51,430 nt of DNA from Micrococcales bacterium (GTDB lineage Bacteria > Actinomycetota > Actinomycetes > Actinomycetales > Cellulomonadaceae): NCBI GenBank assembly GCA_009779195.1, contig WRET01000017.1, positions 1-51,430 of the forward strand. Reading direction: 5' to 3'. The notes beneath the pieces are model-generated. The model was not told where the DNA came from. It made no database searches and saw only the letters and a program-made list of their open reading frames with translations. Position 1 is the first letter of the stretch, and every line of letters begins with the position of its first letter. The position numbers and the translations under genes are program-made. Positions 41,659 to 51,311 of this stretch are shown piece by piece.

Positions 41659-44217
41659 TCAGAGGTTCGGGCTTCCTGGCGTGCGACGCCGACTGCCCGA
41701 GCCGCCGGGCCTCCACCCGACAGGCCCGCTGCGTCCCGGATCCTCAGTCGAACCCGAGCCTGAGCCCCCGCCCGAACCCGAACCTCCGTCCGAACCTGAA
41801 CCTCCAGGCCTCCACCCGACAGGCCCGCTGCGTCCCGAACCCCCACCCGAACCCGAGCCGCCAGGGGCCGACCCACCGGACGGGCCCGAGCCTCCAGGCC
41901 GCCGCCCGGCGGACCCGGTCGAACCTGAGCCACCGGACCTCCCGACAGACCCACCCGAACCCGAGCCACCACCCTTGCGTCCCGCAGGCAGACCCGAGCT
42001 CGAGCCACCAGCAGGGCTCGAAGCAGCAGAAGCCGAAGCAGGAGCAGGAGCGGCAAGAGCAGGAGCAGGAGCCGCCGGAGCAGCAGGGGCAGCAGAGCCC
42101 GACGTGCCAAACCCACCAGCCGAACCACCGCCCGGCCCGGATCCACCAAACCGAACAGGCGAAGCCGAGCCACCGGACGGGCGCGAGCCACTGGGCCCCG
42201 AACCGCCAGACCCACCAGCCGAGGCCGAACCCCCAGCCGAGGCCGAAGCACCGGGCCCTAGACCGCCAAACCCACTAGGCAATCCCGCCCCAGCTGGCGC
42301 CAGACCCCCTGGACGCGAGCCAGCGCCCGGCCCGGAACCGCCAAACCCAGCCGAACCTGGGCTCGCAGCCGGACCACCTGAGGCCCGGCTGCTCGAACGC
42401 GAGCCTTCCGAACGCGAGCTGCTCGAACGCGAGCCTTCCGAACGCGAGCCCCCCGAACGCGAGCTGCTCGACCCGCCCAGATCCGCGCTGCCAAAGCCGC
42501 TCAGGTTCGAACCACCGAACGCACCCACGGAAGTCGAACCGTCATACGCGACGCCCAGGTCCGGACCATACCCACCCGCCGACGCTGAGCTGCGCTTACG
42601 GGACGGGGGTGACTTACGACGCGCAGAGCGTGTGCGCGAGCCGCCTGCACGGCTCAGGAGGACCACCGCGGCCACGAGCAGGAGCACAGCGGCCCCGATG
42701 ATGAGCTCGCGGCGCTGGCGCTGTGCCTGGGGGGCGGCGTCCAGGTCGGCGCCAGGCAGGACCTTCGGTGCTGGGGGGTACACACCGACAGGACGGCCGA
42801 CGAAGCTGGCGACGTCGGCGACGTCGGAGGACTCGGGCAGCACGCCGAGCAGGTCCACGAGCGTACCGTCTTCGAAGATCGCCGTCTCCAGCTCGCCTTC
42901 CAGTGACTCCAAGAAGATCTTGCGATCCCCGTCGGGGCACGTCAGGACGAACTCGCGGTTCTCGAACGTGTGCGACCCGGCGATCGAGGTGCAGCCCTGC
43001 CAGAAGCCCGCGAGCGCGGCAAAAGCGTGCCCTGCGGGTTTGAGCTCGCCAGGGACCGCGAACTGGGAGTCAGGATCTGCGCGCGCCATGAGGCCAAAAT
43101 GCGCCTCGGGAGCATCAGCGTGGCCGTCGTCGTTGATCAGGTCGTACCACCAGACCCCGCCAACGACACCGGTGGCGCGTACGCGCACGTACAGCTCGAC
43201 CAGGTTCAACGCTTGGCCCTCTTCGGTGACCCCGCCAACAAAGTCGGGCCACGACGCCGTCCACCCGATCTCGGTGACGTACACCGGCACAGGCGAGCCA
43301 TAGGCCTCCTCCACCTCCTCAGCCACCAGGCGCACACAGTTGGCCACGACCTCGGCGCCAGGCGCTGGCGGGTCGTTCGAGGACCCAGGGCAGCCGTCGA
43401 CGGAGTGGACGTAGGGGTGCAAGGCCGCACCGTCGACCGCGATACCGCGTTTGCCCATCTCGGTCATCGTGGCTTCGGTCCACTCTTTGTCCCGTGCGGC
43501 GATGGCGTTGACGACGATCGGCACACCAGGGGCGGCCTCGCGCAGGGATGGCAGGTTGATGCCGACACGCTTCGGGTAGAGCAGGGCCTCGACGAGGTTG
43601 ACGTACATCATCGGGCAGCCCGGGCCGTCCGTCGGGTCGTCCGGGCAGGGGTCGTTATACCCGTGGACGCGGCCGTTGCCGTCGGCAGCAGCGGGCCAAC
43701 CCATGTAGATGTCCCACTCGTTCCAGATCTCGAGCCCAGCCAGGTTCTCTGGGCCGACCTTTTCCACCAGGGCCAACGCGTACTGCAAGAACGCGGCGCG
43801 TTCTTCGGGGGTGTCGGGGAACGTCCCACCCTTGAGGTAGTCGTCGTTGCCGTAGTCCAGCACCAGCATGATCTTGCCGCCGTGCTCTCCGACGGGCTTC
43901 AGCCAGTCGGCCCAGGTCGGTTCGGCGATCCTGGCCCAGCCAGCCTCGTCGCGCAGGCTCGCGGCACCCATCTCTTTGATGGCGATCTCGGCGAGGCCCT
44001 TGCCGTCCGACGGGCGCTGCCCGGCCCACATCAGGTGCGAGGCGACACCCATGACGAACCGGTCGCCCTCGTCCACCTTCACTTGTTCCGTCGGGGGGTC
44101 GAGGGGGACCTCGTCGCTGGGCGTGCACGCCACCAGGGCTCCAGCCAGGCAGGATACGACAACTAACGCGCACGCCACCATGGCGCGGCGTCGGCCACAG
44201 CTTGCTGGCGCACGCAT
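41659..44217 (-). CDS. GH-A-clan-like glycosidase lipoprotein with TM and Gly/Ser-rich tail
   Basis: An 852-residue protein. The lipobox Cys is C31 (ALVAC). The (beta/alpha)8-like domain spans about 50-400, with acid/base candidate E167 in LEIWNEWD and nucleophile candidate E316 in VYVTEIGW, the spacing of clan GH-A (for example GH39/GH5-like). A beta-rich segment is at 405-480 and a TM helix at about 506-523, followed by basic RTRSARRK. About 300 residues of Gly/Ser/Pro-rich repeats come next, including GRSGPVGWRPGGSGS more than once. By the positive-inside rule the tail would be cytoplasmic. The substrate is unknown. Its paralogue at 46040 shares the catalytic domain but has no tail. Confidence 0.8.
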   Translation of the reverse strand: MRAPASCGRRRAMVACALVVVSCLAGALVACTPSDEVPLDPPTEQVKVDEGDRFVMGVASHLMWAGQRPSDGKGLAEIAIKEMGAASLRDEAGWARIAEPTWADWLKPVGEHGGKIMLVLDYGNDDYLKGGTFPDTPEERAAFLQYALALVEKVGPENLAGLEIWNEWDIYMGWPAAADGNGRVHGYNDPCPDDPTDGPGCPMMYVNLVEALLYPKRVGINLPSLREAAPGVPIVVNAIAARDKEWTEATMTEMGKRGIAVDGAALHPYVHSVDGCPGSSNDPPAPGAEVVANCVRLVAEEVEEAYGSPVPVYVTEIGWTASWPDFVGGVTEEGQALNLVELYVRVRATGVVGGVWWYDLINDDGHADAPEAHFGLMARADPDSQFAVPGELKPAGHAFAALAGFWQGCTSIAGSHTFENREFVLTCPDGDRKIFLESLEGELETAIFEDGTLVDLLGVLPESSDVADVASFVGRPVGVYPPAPKVLPGADLDAAPQAQRQRRELIIGAAVLLLVAAVVLLSRAGGSRTRSARRKSPPSRKRSSASAGGYGPDLGVAYDGSTSVGAFGGSNLSGFGSADLGGSSSSRSGGSRSEGSRSSSSRSEGSRSSSRASGGPAASPGSAGFGGSGPGAGSRPGGLAPAGAGLPSGFGGLGPGASASAGGSASAGGSGGSGPSGSRPSGGSASPVRFGGSGPGGGSAGGFGTSGSAAPAAPAAPAPALAAPAPASASAASSPAGGSSSGLPAGRKGGGSGSGGSVGRSGGSGSTGSAGRRPGGSGPSGGSAPGGSGSGGGSGRSGPVGWRPGGSGSDGGSGSGGGSGSGSTEDPGRSGPVGWRPGGSGSRRRTPGSPNL

Positions 44218-44291
44218 GGAGCTAACCCTACGGGGTCGCAGGGGTGAAATGACCGACTTCCACCAGATTGGACTACCTGCCACCCTCACGG

Positions 44292-45521
44292 CTACAGCCT
44301 GCACGCGACGTCGGCCAGGTCCGCGGTGTACTGCTCCAGGCTCTTCCAGACCTTGCCGCACAGCCTTTGGGCGATCTGGGCTGCGCCGACAGCCGAACGG
44401 ATGTCCTCTCGCACACCGGTGGCCTGGGCGCGGGCCAGGTACACCTGTGCCAGAGCGACGTCGGCGAGCGGGTAGGTGGGGACGGGGCGCGGGCCCTCGT
44501 CGTCGCGACCGCTGCGGTCGGTGTGGGCGGCGTGCGAAGCCTCTTGCGCCAGAGCCAGGGCTCTGGCCAGCGCGGCTGGGTCCTGGTCACGCTGGCTCTG
44601 GGCGACCAACAACGGCACCACGTGCGCACGCACCTCCCAATAGCCCCCGGGGCTGGTGTTCCCGGCGGCAGGCAGCAGGTGCACACCCAGGGCCAGCGCC
44701 TCGTCGAGCACCGCCGAGTCGTGGTCGGCCAGGGCCAAGGTGCCCAGGCACACCAGCAGGTTGTCACCGACCCCCGGCCCTGACACATGCCCTGCCGGTG
44801 TGCGCGCGGCCAGCTGGCGCAGCACTGCCACAGCATCGTCGAGGTACGTGCGCTCCCCGGTGACCTGGTACGCGGCCCAGCTGGCCTTGCCCCGGGCGTT
44901 GCACGCGTCGACGGAGCTGTCGAGCTCGACGGCGCGGTTGGCGGCATCGACGGCGTCGAGCGCGTCCTGCCGGTCCCCGTACCGTTCCCACGACATGACC
45001 AGCGCGGTCGACAGGTTCGCCAGCGTCGCCGACGTGACGGCCGCCCGGCGGTCGCGCAGGGGCCGCAGCTTTTTGCGCACGCGACGCCACAGGACGTCGG
45101 CGGAGTAGACCCGTTCCATCCCCCGGTACAGCTCGACCACCATCGTGTGGAAGGCGCGGTCCTCAGCGTTGCGCAGCCACCTCAGCTCACCGTCGACGTA
45201 GGTGGTGTACCCGTGGGCGAGCACGATGACGTCGTTGGGGTCCAAGATCCGCAACGCTGTGACGTCCAGGTGCTGCATCGCCAGGCCGCAGGCCAGCGGA
45301 CCCCGGCAGCTGGAGCTGTCGGACCACGGCGACTCGGGCGGGTTCAGGTTCTGCGCCCAGGCCAGCGCCACGGCGCAGATGAGCTCGGCATGCTCTGCCG
45401 CCATGTCGTGGCCCTCGTCGGCGAGCATCTGCGCCGAAGCCACCGCCTTGGGCGACGACAGCTTCTTTTTCTGCTTCGCTATGCTGCGCAGGTAGTTCGC
45501 AGCCTGTGGGACAGTCACCAT
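44292..45521 (-). CDS. TPR-like helical repeat protein
   Basis: A 409-residue protein whose ATG at 45521 has AGAGGT 5 nt upstream. Mostly helical: residues about 185-300 contain TPR-like pairs (DALDAVDAANRAVELDSSVDAC, YLDDAVAVLRQLAARTPAGH, AVLDEALALGVHLLPAAG). No signal peptide, TM or catalytic motif, so a cytoplasmic interaction protein is likely. It lies between two paralogous glycosidase genes on the same strand and may cooperate with them, perhaps through the cytoplasmic tail of the first. Confidence 0.75.
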   Translation of the reverse strand: MVTVPQAANYLRSIAKQKKKLSSPKAVASAQMLADEGHDMAAEHAELICAVALAWAQNLNPPESPWSDSSSCRGPLACGLAMQHLDVTALRILDPNDVIVLAHGYTTYVDGELRWLRNAEDRAFHTMVVELYRGMERVYSADVLWRRVRKKLRPLRDRRAAVTSATLANLSTALVMSWERYGDRQDALDAVDAANRAVELDSSVDACNARGKASWAAYQVTGERTYLDDAVAVLRQLAARTPAGHVSGPGVGDNLLVCLGTLALADHDSAVLDEALALGVHLLPAAGNTSPGGYWEVRAHVVPLLVAQSQRDQDPAALARALALAQEASHAAHTDRSGRDDEGPRPVPTYPLADVALAQVYLARAQATGVREDIRSAVGAAQIAQRLCGKVWKSLEQYTADLADVACRL

Positions 45522-45648
45522 CGTGGACCTCTGCTCAGTCAAACCGCAAAGGACCTGAGACGCCTGTGCCGTCCACGGCCAGGAATTTCGTGCCAGGTCC
45601 ACGGCCCGCACTCGTGCGGCGGACCGACGCGCTTTTCGTGCGCATCTT

Positions 45649-45891
45649 TCACGGGCTGGTCTGCACCCGCGTCAAGCCCTCGTCGTGCTCGTCGTCCTGG
45701 CTGGCCAGACCCACAGGGTCGACCGTCTGGGGGGCCTCAGGCGTCACTTCGTAGGACGGCTCAGGTTGGGGCGCCCCGTCCGGCACGGCTTCGTCCACGA
45801 CCTCGTGGGAACCCGTGCGTGTGGCATCGACGAACGCTTGCCTCATCGAAGGGTCAAGCTCAGTCCACGGCGAAAACTTCTCGTCAGGCAC
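45649..45891 (-). CDS. Small acidic protein of unknown function
   Basis: An 80-residue protein from the GTG at 45891, preceded by GAGGAAGGA at 6-nt spacing; the longer in-frame start upstream lacks such a site. It begins MPDEKFSPWTELDPSMRQ and then becomes Glu/Asp/Pro-rich with no predicted fold. No family recognised. It lies in the glycosidase-TPR gene group on the same strand. Confidence 0.6.
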   Translation of the reverse strand: MPDEKFSPWTELDPSMRQAFVDATRTGSHEVVDEAVPDGAPQPEPSYEVTPEAPQTVDPVGLASQDDEHDEGLTRVQTSP

Positions 45892-46039
45892 AACCCATCC
45901 TTCCTCGTACCGACCCGGACCACAGTAGCCGTCCGGTCGGCGCTGCGGGTACCCATCGAGGAAGACCTGTTCCGTCCGGCCCAACGTGTTTCACCCTGGA
46001 GCAGCAGTCATTGCCGATGAACGGTCTTGTGAGAGCAGG

Positions 46040-47647
46040 TCATGCACGGCGGTGCGCGCCCCGGCCCCCGTGCCGACGGCGCCAGAGCACGAACCCGGCC
46101 GCGCCGCAGGCCAGGGCGGCAGCCGCGGCAATACTCGCCGGGAGCCAGAAACGGCGGATCACCCCGTGCGACGGTGGGCCCGCGCTGGACTTGGCCGGAC
46201 CACCGACGACGGTGCCGTCGGGACCGTCGGCCTCGAGCACCGCTGGCTCACCGATCTCGGGCAGCAGGTCGGCGATGACGCCGACAGGGCGGCCGACGAG
46301 GGAGGCCACGTCACCGCCAGCCTCCACGTCAGGCTTCTGGCCGAGCAGGTCGACCAAGACGGCCCCCTGGGCCATCGAGGCGTCCAGCTCTTCTTTGGTG
46401 GCGCCCAAGACGATACGGCGCTCACCGTCGGGGCACGGCAGGGTGAACACGCGGTTGTCCTTGTAGGCGCCCTCGACGCTGGTGCAGTCCGCCCAGAAGT
46501 GCGCCAGAGCGCCAAAGGCATGACCTGCCGGTTTGGTCCGCCCAGGACGTATCGGGTCAGACGGGTCACGCTCGATGAGGCCGAAGTGGGCTTCCTCGGG
46601 GTCGTTGTTGCGGTCTTCGACCAGGTCGTACCACCAGATCCCGGCGGTGTCACCCGTAGCACGGCCCCGCACGTACATCTCCACGAGGATACGGGCCTGG
46701 GCGTCTTCGCTGACACCCCCGGTCCCGGAGAACGTCGACCAGCCGACCTCGGTGACGTAGATCGGAATCCGCTGTCCGTAGGCGGTGGCGACCTCGTCGG
46801 CGACCAGCCGCATACAGTTGGCCGCGACCTGCGCTCCCGCCGGTGGGTTGCGCGACGAACCGGGGCAACCGTTGCCTGCGTGGACGTACGCGTGCAGCAC
46901 CGCCCCGTCCACCTGGACGTTGCGCTGACGCAGCCGCGACATCACAGCCTTGGTCCACGGCGGGTTACGCGCGGCGATGGCGTTGACGACGATAGGCACC
47001 CCAGGCGCGGCCTGCCGCAACGACGGCACCCCCAGGCCCTCACGTTCTGGGTGGATGAGGGACTCGACGAGCTGGGCGTAGAGGTTCGGGCACCCTGGTG
47101 CGTCGTTCGGGTCCGACGGGCACGGGTCGTTCCACCCCAGGCCGCCACCCCAACCCATGTAGACGTCCCACTCGTTCCACACCTCGAGCCCGGCGAGGTT
47201 GCTCGGCCCGATCCTGGCCACCAGCGCCCGGGCGTACTCCAAGAACGCTTTGCGTTCACCCGGGGTGTCAGGGAACGCGCCGCCTTCCTGGTACTTCGGG
47301 TTGCCGTAGTTCAGCAGCATCATGATCTTGCCGTTGTTCTTCGGCACGAGCTTGAGCGCGTCAGTCCAGCCAGGGTCGTCCATCATGTCCCACCCCGCCT
47401 CGTCACGCAGGGACGTGGCTCCCAGGACGGTCAGCGCGATCTCGCCGTCGAGCTTGCCGTCGGAGACCCGTGGTTTGCGGTCCCCCAGGTGCGAGGCGAC
47501 ACCCATGTAGAACTGGGCTGGCCTGATGGGCGCGGTCTGCGTGACAGGCGTGGCCGCCGAACCGGTGGCGACGGCTGGCGCGCTGGGCAGCAGGCACCAC
47601 ACCACCAGCGCGCACACCACAACCGCGGCATACCGCGTTTGCCCCAT
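46040..47647 (-). CDS. Secreted GH-A-clan-like glycosidase with C-terminal membrane anchor
   Basis: A 535-residue protein. The signal peptide (MGQTRYAAVVVCALVV to APAVA) is cleaved near residue 27. The catalytic domain is paralogous to that at 41659: N158-E159 in LEVWNEWDVY and E300 in IYVTEVGW. The C-terminus has a TM helix (WLPASIAAAAALACGAAGF) and a short basic tail, so it is a type I-like anchored enzyme facing out. The shared segments VGRPVGV and the Cys pairs (CPGSS, CTSVEG) extend the homology. A leaderless GTG at 47659, 7 nt after TACAGT, is an alternative start. The substrate is unknown, probably a beta-linked glycan of the envelope or a plant polysaccharide. Confidence 0.82.
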   Translation of the reverse strand: MGQTRYAAVVVCALVVWCLLPSAPAVATGSAATPVTQTAPIRPAQFYMGVASHLGDRKPRVSDGKLDGEIALTVLGATSLRDEAGWDMMDDPGWTDALKLVPKNNGKIMMLLNYGNPKYQEGGAFPDTPGERKAFLEYARALVARIGPSNLAGLEVWNEWDVYMGWGGGLGWNDPCPSDPNDAPGCPNLYAQLVESLIHPEREGLGVPSLRQAAPGVPIVVNAIAARNPPWTKAVMSRLRQRNVQVDGAVLHAYVHAGNGCPGSSRNPPAGAQVAANCMRLVADEVATAYGQRIPIYVTEVGWSTFSGTGGVSEDAQARILVEMYVRGRATGDTAGIWWYDLVEDRNNDPEEAHFGLIERDPSDPIRPGRTKPAGHAFGALAHFWADCTSVEGAYKDNRVFTLPCPDGERRIVLGATKEELDASMAQGAVLVDLLGQKPDVEAGGDVASLVGRPVGVIADLLPEIGEPAVLEADGPDGTVVGGPAKSSAGPPSHGVIRRFWLPASIAAAAALACGAAGFVLWRRRHGGRGAHRRA

Positions 47648-47728
47648 TCGTCCGGTCACGGGCACCACTGTACGTGGTCACAAGTGTGCCCGTCGTCGAA
47701 CGTGCCGAGGCTGGCGGTCCGTGGCAGA

Positions 47729-50700
47729 TCAGGGGGTGAGGCAACCAGCACCGAGGAGGGCTTTGAGGTCGCCGAACAGGGAGGTGGTGCGCTCGACGCG
47801 GAGCTTGTCGTCGAGCTTCATGGTGGTGGCGTGACCGGGGCTGGCCAGGCGGATGTGGACGTCGACGGTGCCGGGGTGGGTGGCCAGGACCTCGCGGAGG
47901 CGTTCGACGAGCCACGGGGTGCAACGGGTGGCGTCGAGGTGGACGACGACCGGGGCGTCGTCGGTGCGGGAGGTGTCGGGGACGGTGACCTCGTGTGCCT
48001 GGATCTGGACGGTCTCGTCGCGGCGACGCACCCGGCCTTTGACCCTCAGCACGGCGTCCTCAGCCAGGACCGGCGAGTACGCCACGTAGGTCTCGCCGAA
48101 GAACAGCACCTCGACCGAGCCTTCCATGTCCTCGATCATCACCTGGGCCCACGGGTTGCCCTGTTTGGACATCTTGCGCGACAACGTCGTGACCAGGCCC
48201 GCGACGGTCACCTGGGAACCGTCGGGGCGTTCTTCGTCGCCGACGAGGGTGGCGATCGACGTGTCCGCGGCAGCAGCCAGGACGTGCTCGAGGCCAGACA
48301 GGGGGTGGTCAGAGACGTACAGGCCGAGCATCTCGCGCTCGAAGGCCAGGCGTTGCTTCTTGTCCCAGTCGGCCACGTCGGGGACGGCCACGGAGAACGA
48401 CAGGTCGTCGGCGGGGCCGAACGCGTCGGCGAACAGGTCGAACTGGCCCTCGGCCTCTTTGCGCTTGACGGCGACGACCGCGTCGACGGCCTGTTCGTGG
48501 ACGAGCAGCAGAGCCTTGCGCGAGGTGTGCAGGGAGTCGAAAGCCCCAGCCTTGACCAACGACTCGATCGTCCGTTTGTTGCACACCGACGCGGGGACCT
48601 TGTCCAAGAAGTCGGTGAACGACGTGAACGCGCCGCGGGACCTGCGCACAGCGACGATGTCCTCGACGACACCCTCACCGACGTTGCGCACAGCGGTCAG
48701 GCCGAAACGGATGTCTTCGCCGACGGCGGTGAACAGCGCCGACGACGCGTTGACGTCTGGGGGAAGGACCTTGATACCCATCCGGCGGCACTCGTTGAGG
48801 TACAGGGCGGACTTGTCTTTGTCGTCGCGCACCGACGTCAGCAGCGCTGCCATATATTCCGTGGCGTAGTGCGCCTTGAGGTACGCCGTCCAGTACGACA
48901 CCAACCCGTACCCGGCGGTGTGCGCTTTGTTGAACGCGTAGTCGGCGAACGGGACCAGCACCTCCCACACCGCGTTGATCGCCGCGTCGGAATATCCGCG
49001 CTCACGGCAGCCCGCGGCGAACGGCACGAACTCTTTGTCCAGGATCGCCTTCTTCTTCTTGCCCATGGCCCGGCGCAGCAGGTCCGCCTGGCCCAGGGTG
49101 TACCCGGCGAGGATCTGCGCGGCCTTCTGCACCTGCTCCTGGTAGACGATCAGGCCGAAGGTGGGCGCCAGGACCTCACGCAGCGGCTCTTCCAGGTCGG
49201 GGTGGATCGGGTCGATACGCTGCAGCCCGTTCTTGCGCAGGGCGTAGTTGGTGTGCGAGTTCACACCCATGGGACCTGGCCGGTACAGAGCCAGCACCGC
49301 GGAGATGTCCTCGAAGTTGTCAGGGCGCATCTGGCGCAGCAGGGCCCGCATCGGCCCGCCGTCGAGCTGGAACACACCCAGGGTGTCGCCACGGCCGAGC
49401 AGCTCGTAGGTGGGCCCGTCGTCGAGCTCGAGACCTTCGAGGTCCAGCGGTGGCTTACCGTTCGCGACGATGTTGGCCAGGGCGTCGTCGATGATGGTGA
49501 GGTTGCGCAACCCCAGGAAGTCCATCTTCATCAACCCGAGCCGCTCTGCGGTGGGGAAGTCGAACTGGGTGATGACCGCCCCGTCCTGGGGGCGTTTCAT
49601 CACCGGGATAATATCGACGAGCGGGTCGCACGACATGATGACGCCTGCCGCGTGCACCCCCCACTGGCGTTTGAGCCCCTCCAGGCCGCGCGCCGTCTCC
49701 ATCACACGTTGGGCGTCGGCGTCAGCAGCCACGACCTGGCGGAACTCTTCGGCTTCGGCGTACCGCGGGTGGTGCGGGTCGTCGACCCCCGACAACGTGA
49801 TGTCCGAACCCATGACCGACGGCGGCATCGCCTTGGTCAGCTTGTCGCCCATGGCGAACGGGAAACCGAGAACCCGGGACGCGTCTTTGATGGCCTGCTT
49901 GGCTTTGATGGTGCCGTAGGTGACGATCTGGGCGACGCGGTCCTCGCCGTACTTGTCGGTGACGTAACGGATGACCTCGCCGCGGCGGCGCTCGTCGAAG
50001 TCCACGTCGATATCAGGCCAGCTGACGCGTTCAGGGTTCAAGAACCGTTCGAAGATCAGGTCGTGCCGGATCGGGTCGAGCTCGGTGATCCCCATGGCGT
50101 AGGAGACCATCGAGCCGGCGGCTGACCCACGGCCAGGCCCCACCCGTATCCTCTGTTTCTTCGCCCAGCTGATAAAATCGGCGACGACGAGGAAGTACCC
50201 GGCGAAACCCAACGAGGTGATCGTCTCGACCTCGAACGTCGCCCGAGCACGCACGTCGTCGCTCACGCCCCCGGGGTAGCGGTTGTGCAGCCCGGCCTCG
50301 ACCTGCTTGACGAACCACGAGCTCTCGTCCTCACCAGCAGGTACCGCGTACCGGGGCATGTAGTTGGCCCCGGAGGGGAAGTCCACCTCGCACTGCTGGG
50401 CGAGCAGCACAGTGTTGTCGCACGCGGACGGCAGCTCTGCCCAGGTGCGGCGCATCTGCTCGGCGGACTTCACGAAATAGCCCGACCCGGAGAACGCGAA
50501 CCGGTTCCCGCCCTGCTCGTAGGTGGGCTCGTCGAGGGTGGACCCAGACTGCACTGCGAGCAGCGCCTCGTGGGCGTGCGCGTCGTCCTCGTGGGCGTAG
50601 TGCAGGTCGTTGGTCGCCAGCAGCGGCGCGCCGATGGCCTGGGCCACGCGCAGGAGGTCTTTGACCACACGCCGCTCGATGTCCAGGCCGTGGTCCATGA

Positions 50701-51298
50701 CCTCCACGTACAACGAGTCGGCGCCGAAGATGTCCTGCAGCTCGCCTGCGGCGCGCAGGGCCTGGTCGTACTGGCCCAGCCGCAACCGTGTCTGCACCTC
50801 CCCCGACGGGCAGCCCGTCGTGGCGACCAGGCCGTCGTGGTAGCGGCTGAGCAGCTCGCGGTCCATCCGCGGCCACTTGCCCATCTGCCCGTCCAACGAC
50901 GCCAACGACCCCAGGCGGAACAAGTTGTGCATCCCGGCGGTGGTCCGCGACAGCAACGTCATATGGGTGTACGCGCCGCTGGCCGACACGTCGTCGTCTT
51001 TTTGCGCCAGCTCGCCCCAACGCACCTTCGTCCGGTCGAACCGTGAGGTGCCCGGCGTGACGTACGCCTCGAGCCCCACGATCGGCTTGACCCCCAGGTC
51101 CCGCGCCGCCGACCAGAAGTCGTACGCCCCGAACAGGTACCCGTGGTCAGTGATCGCCATCGCCGGCTGGCCCAGCCGGTGCGCCTCGGCGAGCATGTCC
51201 TTGACCCGGGCCGCCCCGTCGAGCATCGAGTAGTCCGAGTGGCAGTGCAGGTGGACGAACCCGTCGGACACCGCTACCCCAGGTTCGTCAGACGCCAT
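47729..51298 (-). CDS. dnaE: DNA polymerase III alpha subunit
   Basis: A 1189-residue replicative polymerase. The N-terminal PHP domain keeps its metal motifs (HLHCHSDYSMLDG, AITDHGYLFGAYDF), suggesting an active proofreading exonuclease as in mycobacterial DnaE1. Polymerase acidic residues lie in WPDIDVDFDERRR and KMDFLGLRNLT, and VYQEQVQKAAQILAGYT is the fingers hallmark. Helix-hairpin-helix and OB-fold regions follow (VTVAGLVTTLSRK). The ATG at 51298 follows TAGGAT by 7 nt with no ribosome site; a GTG nine codons in (VSDGFVHLH) is the alternative. Confidence 0.97.
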   Translation of the reverse strand: MASDEPGVAVSDGFVHLHCHSDYSMLDGAARVKDMLAEAHRLGQPAMAITDHGYLFGAYDFWSAARDLGVKPIVGLEAYVTPGTSRFDRTKVRWGELAQKDDDVSASGAYTHMTLLSRTTAGMHNLFRLGSLASLDGQMGKWPRMDRELLSRYHDGLVATTGCPSGEVQTRLRLGQYDQALRAAGELQDIFGADSLYVEVMDHGLDIERRVVKDLLRVAQAIGAPLLATNDLHYAHEDDAHAHEALLAVQSGSTLDEPTYEQGGNRFAFSGSGYFVKSAEQMRRTWAELPSACDNTVLLAQQCEVDFPSGANYMPRYAVPAGEDESSWFVKQVEAGLHNRYPGGVSDDVRARATFEVETITSLGFAGYFLVVADFISWAKKQRIRVGPGRGSAAGSMVSYAMGITELDPIRHDLIFERFLNPERVSWPDIDVDFDERRRGEVIRYVTDKYGEDRVAQIVTYGTIKAKQAIKDASRVLGFPFAMGDKLTKAMPPSVMGSDITLSGVDDPHHPRYAEAEEFRQVVAADADAQRVMETARGLEGLKRQWGVHAAGVIMSCDPLVDIIPVMKRPQDGAVITQFDFPTAERLGLMKMDFLGLRNLTIIDDALANIVANGKPPLDLEGLELDDGPTYELLGRGDTLGVFQLDGGPMRALLRQMRPDNFEDISAVLALYRPGPMGVNSHTNYALRKNGLQRIDPIHPDLEEPLREVLAPTFGLIVYQEQVQKAAQILAGYTLGQADLLRRAMGKKKKAILDKEFVPFAAGCRERGYSDAAINAVWEVLVPFADYAFNKAHTAGYGLVSYWTAYLKAHYATEYMAALLTSVRDDKDKSALYLNECRRMGIKVLPPDVNASSALFTAVGEDIRFGLTAVRNVGEGVVEDIVAVRRSRGAFTSFTDFLDKVPASVCNKRTIESLVKAGAFDSLHTSRKALLLVHEQAVDAVVAVKRKEAEGQFDLFADAFGPADDLSFSVAVPDVADWDKKQRLAFEREMLGLYVSDHPLSGLEHVLAAAADTSIATLVGDEERPDGSQVTVAGLVTTLSRKMSKQGNPWAQVMIEDMEGSVEVLFFGETYVAYSPVLAEDAVLRVKGRVRRRDETVQIQAHEVTVPDTSRTDDAPVVVHLDATRCTPWLVERLREVLATHPGTVDVHIRLASPGHATTMKLDDKLRVERTTSLFGDLKALLGAGCLTP

Positions 51299-51311
51299 GC
51301 AGCCGATCCTA
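51296..51311 (-). promoter_or_regulatory. Candidate leaderless promoter of dnaE
   Basis: TAGGAT occupies 51311-51306 on the minus strand, 7 nt before the ATG at 51298. No clear -35 at 16-18 bp. Confidence 0.4.

Noticed and set aside
41681..43303. Plus-strand Pro/Glu-rich open frame that looks like a repeat-rich surface protein
   Set aside because: It is the complement of the Gly/Ser-rich tail codons of the minus-strand glycosidase; the catalytic domain on the minus strand fixes the real frame.
45986..50125. Very long plus-strand open frame (1379 codons) opposite the glycosidase and dnaE genes
   Set aside because: It is the antisense shadow of GC-rich coding on the minus strand: His/Gln/Val/Arg/Asp-rich, no domain, no ribosome site, and it crosses two real genes.
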